DNA of 64,000 bases from Puniceicoccaceae bacterium (GTDB lineage Bacteria > Verrucomicrobiota > Verrucomicrobiia > Opitutales > Coraliomargaritaceae): NCBI GenBank assembly GCA_018402305.1, contig JAGYJE010000006.1, positions 116,949 through 180,948 of the forward strand, given 5' to 3'. Below are positions 54,586 to 64,000 of this stretch, in pieces; position 1 is the first letter of the stretch, and each line of letters opens with the position of its first letter. The position numbers and the translations under genes were made by a program. Below the pieces are notes generated by a model. It saw only the letters and a list, made by a program, of their open reading frames with translations, was not told the DNA's origin and ran no database searches.

Positions 54586-54628
54586 ATTCAGTCTGGCATC
54601 CCGTGCTCGCTTCGACTTCGCTGGGGAG

Positions 54629-55954
54629 ATGACCACGAACCCAATCAAATGGCGCCTGCATTGGCAGATTCTGCTTTCACTCATTCTGGCCGTTTTGTTT
54701 GGGGCCTTGCTTTTGCCGAATGCCGGGGAGGGCTTTGGCGGCGGGTTCATTCGCTTTTGCCAATTCATCGGCACCCTTTTTATGAATGCCCTGAAGATGG
54801 TCATCGTGCCGCTCATCGTCGCCTCAATAATCAGTGGTGTCATGCACCTCGGCGCTGAAAAGGGCGTAGGGCGGATGGGCCTAAAAACCTTTCTCTACTA
54901 CACCCTGAGCGGCACTGCTGCGGTGATCATCGGTCTCATCATGGTCAACCTCATCCAACCGGGCAAGGTCGATGCCGAGATCGCGGCTGGTATGCTCGGC
55001 AGTGGGGCCGAGACCTCGCTTAGTCAGGGACTGATGGACAAGGTGGAGGGCCGCAGCTCCAGCGATCTCTTTGATATTTTCCTGCGCATGTTTCCACCCA
55101 ACATCATCGATGCCGCGACGAATAACGGGCAGTTGCTCGGGGTCATTACCTTTTCGATTCTCTTCGGGATCTTCATTGGAAAACTTCCCGAATCGCAACG
55201 GGCCACGCAGCAGGCATTCTGGGAAAGCGCGCAGAACGTTATGCTCAAGTTGACGGATTTCATCATCCGCTTCGCTCCCATCGGAGTCTTCGGCCTGGTT
55301 GTGCCGGTCATCTTCGATACCCGCCTCGGTGATCTCTTCGGGACGCTGGCCTGGTTCTTCATCACCGTCCTGCTCGCCCTGGCCATTCACTTTGCGATCA
55401 ACCTCGCGCTGGTCTTGAAGTTCGTTGCAAAGGTGAATCCACTGACCCACTACCGGGAAATGGCCCCCGTCCTTTTGACTGCATTTTCCACCGCCAGCTC
55501 CTCGGCCACCCTCCCCCTGACGATTGAGACAGTCGAGGACCGCGCCAAGGTCTCTAAAAAAGTCAGTTCCTTCACACTCCCGCTCGGTGCCACCGTTAAT
55601 ATGGACGGCACCGCGCTCTACGAATGCGTCGTGGTGCTCTTCATCGCCCAGCTCTACGCCTCGACCGGGCAGATTGCGCTCGGCCTGGGCGACCAGCTCC
55701 TCGTTGTTTTCCTCGCCCTGACCACCAGCATCGGCGTCGCAGGCATACCGGCCGCCAGTCTTGTGGCCATCGCTGTGATTCTCCCCGCCGTGGGTCTGCC
55801 AGTCGAAGCGATCGGGGTGGTCTGGCTGACCGACCGCGTCCTCGATATGTGCCGGACCAGTGTGAATGTTTTTTCTGATACCGTCGGTGCCGTCGCCATC
55901 GCCTCCACCGAGGGCGAACGGCCTTACGACGAAGACTATCATGCCTCTAGGTGA
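54629..55954 (+). CDS. Dicarboxylate/amino acid:cation symporter (DAACS family)
   Basis: LKMVIVPLIVASIISGV, AFSTASSSATLPLTIE, LPLGATVNMDGTALYE. Confidence 0.95.
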   Translation: MTTNPIKWRLHWQILLSLILAVLFGALLLPNAGEGFGGGFIRFCQFIGTLFMNALKMVIVPLIVASIISGVMHLGAEKGVGRMGLKTFLYYTLSGTAAVIIGLIMVNLIQPGKVDAEIAAGMLGSGAETSLSQGLMDKVEGRSSSDLFDIFLRMFPPNIIDAATNNGQLLGVITFSILFGIFIGKLPESQRATQQAFWESAQNVMLKLTDFIIRFAPIGVFGLVVPVIFDTRLGDLFGTLAWFFITVLLALAIHFAINLALVLKFVAKVNPLTHYREMAPVLLTAFSTASSSATLPLTIETVEDRAKVSKKVSSFTLPLGATVNMDGTALYECVVVLFIAQLYASTGQIALGLGDQLLVVFLALTTSIGVAGIPAASLVAIAVILPAVGLPVEAIGVVWLTDRVLDMCRTSVNVFSDTVGAVAIASTEGERPYDEDYHASR

Positions 55955-56092
55955 GCAGTCGTTCGGAACCCGGGATACCTTTGTCGATGGTCAGTAGCGT
56001 GAGCTCATGACCACGCACCGACCGTGCCGCAAACGTGTGAATTCTTTCATTCTGGATTGGACTTGCAGACACCGGTCTCCAATAATCGACGC

Positions 56093-56554
56093 ATGAGTCA
56101 AACCGAACAACGTCTCGCCGAACTCGGCATCGAGCTCCCCAGCGCCCCGGCCCCCGCCGGAAATTACCTCGCCTGCATGCAGGTGGGCTCGCTCCTGTAT
56201 CTCTCCGGGGCCATCTGTCTGGTGGACGGTGCCATGACGCACACCGGCAAGATCGGTGAGACCCGCGACATCCCCTATGGCCAAGCCGCCGCCCGGGTCT
56301 GTGCGCTCAATCTTCTGGCCGTGGCCAAAGGACACTTGGGCGACCTTGATCGGGTGCAGCGAATCGTTCAGCTCAACGGCTTTGTTAACGGCGTGCCCGG
56401 CTTTGCCGACAGTCCTGCCGTGATCAACGGGGCCTCGGATACACTTGTTGAGATCCTTGGCGAACGCGGCCGCCACACCCGGGCCGCCGTCGCCGTGACC
56501 GGCCTCCCGAAAGACACGACCGTAGAGATTCAGGCGGTCTTTGAAGTCGCCTGA
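56093..56554 (+). CDS. RidA family protein
   Basis: LYLSGAICLVDGAMTHTGKIG; NLLAVAKGHLGDLDRVQRIVQLNGFVNG. Confidence 0.88.
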   Translation: MSQTEQRLAELGIELPSAPAPAGNYLACMQVGSLLYLSGAICLVDGAMTHTGKIGETRDIPYGQAAARVCALNLLAVAKGHLGDLDRVQRIVQLNGFVNGVPGFADSPAVINGASDTLVEILGERGRHTRAAVAVTGLPKDTTVEIQAVFEVA

Positions 56555-56657
56555 GCCGGCCGTTCATCATCGATCCCAGGGATGTATCTCTCGGTCGCTT
56601 TGAAGACCGGAATGAGTCAACAGCTACAAGGCTAGGGATTTGGCTGGGGATTTGAGG

Positions 56658-57257
56658 CTAAAACCGGTTTTCTTTGCCGGAAAACATGCGGACGATATTG
56701 GACCGGTGGCGCACTACGATGAAAATCGCCAGGACAATTCCAAGGTAGAAGCGCGGATCGCGCGGGTCCGGGCGGAAGTACAAAAAGTAGGCCGAAACCG
56801 GGAGGCTCAGGGCAAAAAGTACTGAAGCCAAGGCAACTACCTTTGACGTATAGAAAGTAACCAACCAGAAGGCTAAACCAATGAGCAGGACAGGCCACAT
56901 AAGAGCCAGCAAGCCTCCAATCGCCGTGGCCACTCCCTTGCCTCCGCGAAATTTCAGGAAGATAGAGAAGCTGTGGCCGAGAATGGCGGCGATCAGCCCG
57001 ATCACCGCCAGGCGGTCGTCACCGCCGTAGGCCAGAAGAGGCCAGCCCGCGGCGACGAAGCCCTTCAATGCATCCAGAGCAAAGGTCAGATTGCCCCACT
57101 TTTTTCCGAGCGCGCGCTTCACGTTGGTCGCACCCGGGTTACCGCTGCCCACCGTGAAAATATCCACACCCTGACTGCGGGCGATGATCACGGCAAAGCT
57201 AATAGCCCCAATCACATAACCGACCAGGGTAACGATTAAAATGGAAACAGCACTCAC
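56658..57257 (-). CDS. plsY: Glycerol-3-phosphate acyltransferase PlsY
   Basis: GYVIGAISFAVIIAR, GSGNPGATNVKRALGKK, GHSFSIFLKFRGGKGVATAIG. Confidence 0.95.
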   Translation of the reverse strand: MSAVSILIVTLVGYVIGAISFAVIIARSQGVDIFTVGSGNPGATNVKRALGKKWGNLTFALDALKGFVAAGWPLLAYGGDDRLAVIGLIAAILGHSFSIFLKFRGGKGVATAIGGLLALMWPVLLIGLAFWLVTFYTSKVVALASVLFALSLPVSAYFLYFRPDPRDPRFYLGIVLAIFIVVRHRSNIVRMFSGKENRF

Positions 57258-57321
57258 AGCTTTGACGTTACGAAACTAAAACTGCGGAGCGAGCCTTTTT
57301 GTCGGGTCCCCATCTTGCCAG

Positions 57322-57469
57322 CAGACCCGGCACAGACGAAGCCCGCGCGAGCGCGGACACCACAACAAACCAACGTGGCGTCCGAGCTTGCTCGGGCCCC
57401 AGCATTGTTGGCCGTCTGCCAAGCCAACAGACCCGGCACAACCGAAGCCCGCGCGAGCGCGGACACCAC
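57322..57469. repeat. 42-bp near-identical direct repeat pair between katG and plsY
   Basis: cagacccggcacagacgaagcccgcgcgagcgcggacaccac at 57322-57363 and again at 57428-57469 (2 differences). Confidence 0.92.
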
Positions 57470-57471
57470 GT

Positions 57472-60709
<3,238 letters not shown>

Positions 60710-60739
60710 GCCGTCCGACTGAATTGCAGCCGAGATGCC

Positions 60740-61051
60740 TCAGGATAAAACCGCATCGAGCTCGGACCGGACCTCTGCCACCGCCTCCAGATCGATCCAG
60801 TAGATCATATCGCGGCACTTTTTCTCGTAAGCGATGATGCCCGCTTGGCGGAGAATGCGGAGGTGGTGCGAGGTGCTGGGCTGGGAAAACCCGATACGCT
60901 CGGCGATTTTGGACACGTTGCAGGCGTTGTGGCAAGTCGGCTCAGTTGGAAGGATCTGGAGGATCTGGAGACGCACCGGATCCCCCAAAGCCCAAAGCTG
61001 CTTAGCGAGCTGATCTGTATCCGGATTTGTTTCCATTGTAGCCATTGACAT
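60740..61051 (-). CDS. ArsR/SmtB family transcriptional regulator
   Basis: LWALGDPVRLQILQIL, SQPSTSHHLRILRQAGII. Confidence 0.88.
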   Translation of the reverse strand: MSMATMETNPDTDQLAKQLWALGDPVRLQILQILPTEPTCHNACNVSKIAERIGFSQPSTSHHLRILRQAGIIAYEKKCRDMIYWIDLEAVAEVRSELDAVLS

Positions 61052-61055
61052 ATTT

Positions 61056-61071
61056 ATGTATATCAATACAT
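61056..61071. promoter_or_regulatory. Candidate ArsR operator palindrome
   Basis: ATGTATatcaATACAT between the divergent arsR and kamA starts. Confidence 0.4.
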
Positions 61072-61129
61072 GGTCTGGTCAACTCCCTAAGCGGCCAATT
61101 CGCCGACAATCTTAATCCCACGAATTTCT

Positions 61130-62313
<1,184 letters not shown>

Positions 62314-62317
<4 letters not shown>

Positions 62318-63426
62318 AAATAGACGACGAGCGCATTGCGCCACTGGGTGTCGTCCCGGGCATTCCCATCGCCGACATCGTTATCGAAGTTTTTATTAAA
62401 CGAAAACTCAAAACCCAGCAGGTCAGTCAGACGGACCCGAACAGCGGTCGTCAAGACGTAGTTGAATTGATCCGGTTCCTCCGGATTCCAGTAGTAGTTG
62501 AAGCGTTGCACCAAAGAAGTTCGCTTCATGGGCCTCCAGGTCGTTTCCTGGAAAATATTCATAACGGAATTGAAGCCCGAGCGGGTGTCCTCGAAGGCTA
62601 CCTCCAAATCTTCGACCCCACCGCCGCCGCCGAGGAGAACCTCCAGGGAGTTAGAGGGCTTGTATCGGTAGCCGATCCCTACGGTGTCCTGGATTTCATG
62701 CTCAATCCCCTTGATTTGGTCAACGCGCCCTCCAAGCGCATTTTGAAAAAACCAGGCACCTTCCCCAAAGTTGCGACGATAGGTGAACTCCGCATCGTAA
62801 CGATCCGTTGATTTGAAAGTGTCACCATTGTTGCGCTCCGTCTGACGGTAGGTGTAGGCGCCGGCGAACCGATAAAAATGCGGGCTTTGCTTGGGCTTGA
62901 TTTCGAGCTTTCCGCGGGCGTAGGTTTCCGTCCACCTCTGATCCCCGGAACTCAAATTGATTCCGAGACGCAGATCACCCGACCAAATTTCGGGCGCTTT
63001 CAACTCGCGCAGCGATTTCACGATCTCACGGCGTTTTTCTTCGGCGGCCTCGGTCTCGGGCTCATCCGGCTTGTGAGCCGCTGCGCTCTGCCCCTCGCTG
63101 GGGGCTTCGGCATCAGCCTCTTTTAAAGCAACCTGAGGCTTTTTCGTCTTTGGTTCCGATGCCTGCTCTGCGCGGGCGACGCCTGCTTCCGGTTTCGATG
63201 CGAGTTCCGTTCTAGCCTCTCTGGACTCGATTACCAAAACACGGCTGCGGGGCAATTCCACTTCTCCGAGCAAGTTCGACCGCAGCACGAGAACCGCATC
63301 GTTCGACTGTGGCAACACCTCACCCAGCAATTGCTCGCCGCTGTCCAGCTTGACCAGAGAGATGTTGGCCTGAGCCGAGATCACGCCGAGGAGAAATAAA
63401 AGGAAGTATTTGAGGAAGCACATCAT
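62314..63426 (-). CDS. DUF481 family outer-membrane protein
   Basis: Signal peptide, charged linker, C-terminal beta-barrel with DUF481-like pattern ([28 protein letters not shown]). Confidence 0.8.
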
Positions 63427-64000
63427 ACGGCTGTTTCGGTGTAGCGTTGCTCCCGAATCACCGTGATTTCCACCGTGCCGGGATAGTTTAGCTGATCTTC
63501 AATGCGTTGGCGTATCTTCCGCGCCAACGCCCGGGCACCCTCGTCATCGATTAAGTCAGGTGCCACGATGACGCGAACCTCACGGCCCGCCTGCACGGCG
63601 TAGGCTTCGCTCACCCCGTGCTCCGCGGCAGCGATCTCCTCGATACTGCGGACTCGCTGGATAAAGCCGTCGATGGACGAAGCGCGTGCCCCCGGCCGCA
63701 CCGCAGAGAGGGCATCGGCCACCATGACCAGCCCGGCGTAAACACTCTCGGCCGGGACCTCCTGGTGGTGGGCCGCGGCGGCGTTGACCACGCGGGCATC
63801 CTCCCCGTACTGCTTGATCACGTCGGCCCCAACGGCTGCATGGCTGCCCTGGTAGTCCTCGTCCACCGCCTTCCCAATGTCATGGAAGAGGCCGGCGCGC
63901 TTGGCGATTTCCGGCTCAAGGCCGATTTCTGAGGCGATCAGCCCGCACAAATTCGCCACTTCAACGGAATGCGCCAGCGTGTTTTGGTTATTGGAGAGCC
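63423..64000 (-). CDS. rny: Ribonuclease Y, C-terminal HD domain (5' end beyond window)
   Basis: [71 protein letters not shown]. Confidence 0.93.
   Translation of the reverse strand, partial: LSNNQNTLAHSVEVANLCGLIASEIGLEPEIAKRAGLFHDIGKAVDEDYQGSHAAVGADVIKQYGEDARVVNAAAAHHQEVPAESVYAGLVMVADALSAVRPGARASSIDGFIQRVRSIEEIAAAEHGVSEAYAVQAGREVRVIVAPDLIDDEGARALARKIRQRIEDQLNYPGTVEITVIREQRYTETAV

Noticed and set aside
54881-55942. 353-aa minus-strand ORF antisense to the DAACS transporter
   Set aside because: Highly charged, low-complexity translation typical of the antisense of a membrane-protein gene

Overview
The window is a gene-dense bacterial chromosome segment. Its gene content and repeat style suggest a Verrucomicrobiota/Opitutae-like genome, but that is inference and was not tested. 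Most of it is core metabolism: glnK-amt, acnA, tgt, ribH-nusB-ftsY-aroB, panD, pheA-scpB, ilvD, pgi, folD, proC, cysK, infA, tadA, sod, pyc, trpC, rsmA, plsY, katG/oxyR, kamA and rny. No rRNA, credible tRNA, CRISPR array or prophage was seen. Best leads: (1) a 707-bp MITE-like element (27485-28191) with 24-bp terminal inverted repeats (23/24 match), an exact 9-bp flanking direct repeat, and a frameshifted GxxExxY gene as its only recognisable cargo; (2) an XRE/cupin-regulated cluster (14659-22020) with a fumarate-reductase-like flavoprotein, an EamA transporter, two TIM-barrel isomerases/epimerases, a Gfo/Idh/MocA oxidoreductase and an SDR, which looks like an uncharacterised sugar-type catabolic pathway; (3) a eukaryote-type HisA; (4) a PheA with a second, apparently decayed chorismate-mutase domain; (5) a TPP-riboswitch-controlled TonB receptor; (6) two RAYT-type transposase genes plus several palindromic or short tandem repeats, some lying directly 3' of stop codons; (7) an Ala-rich secreted-protein gene with several apparent frameshifts.
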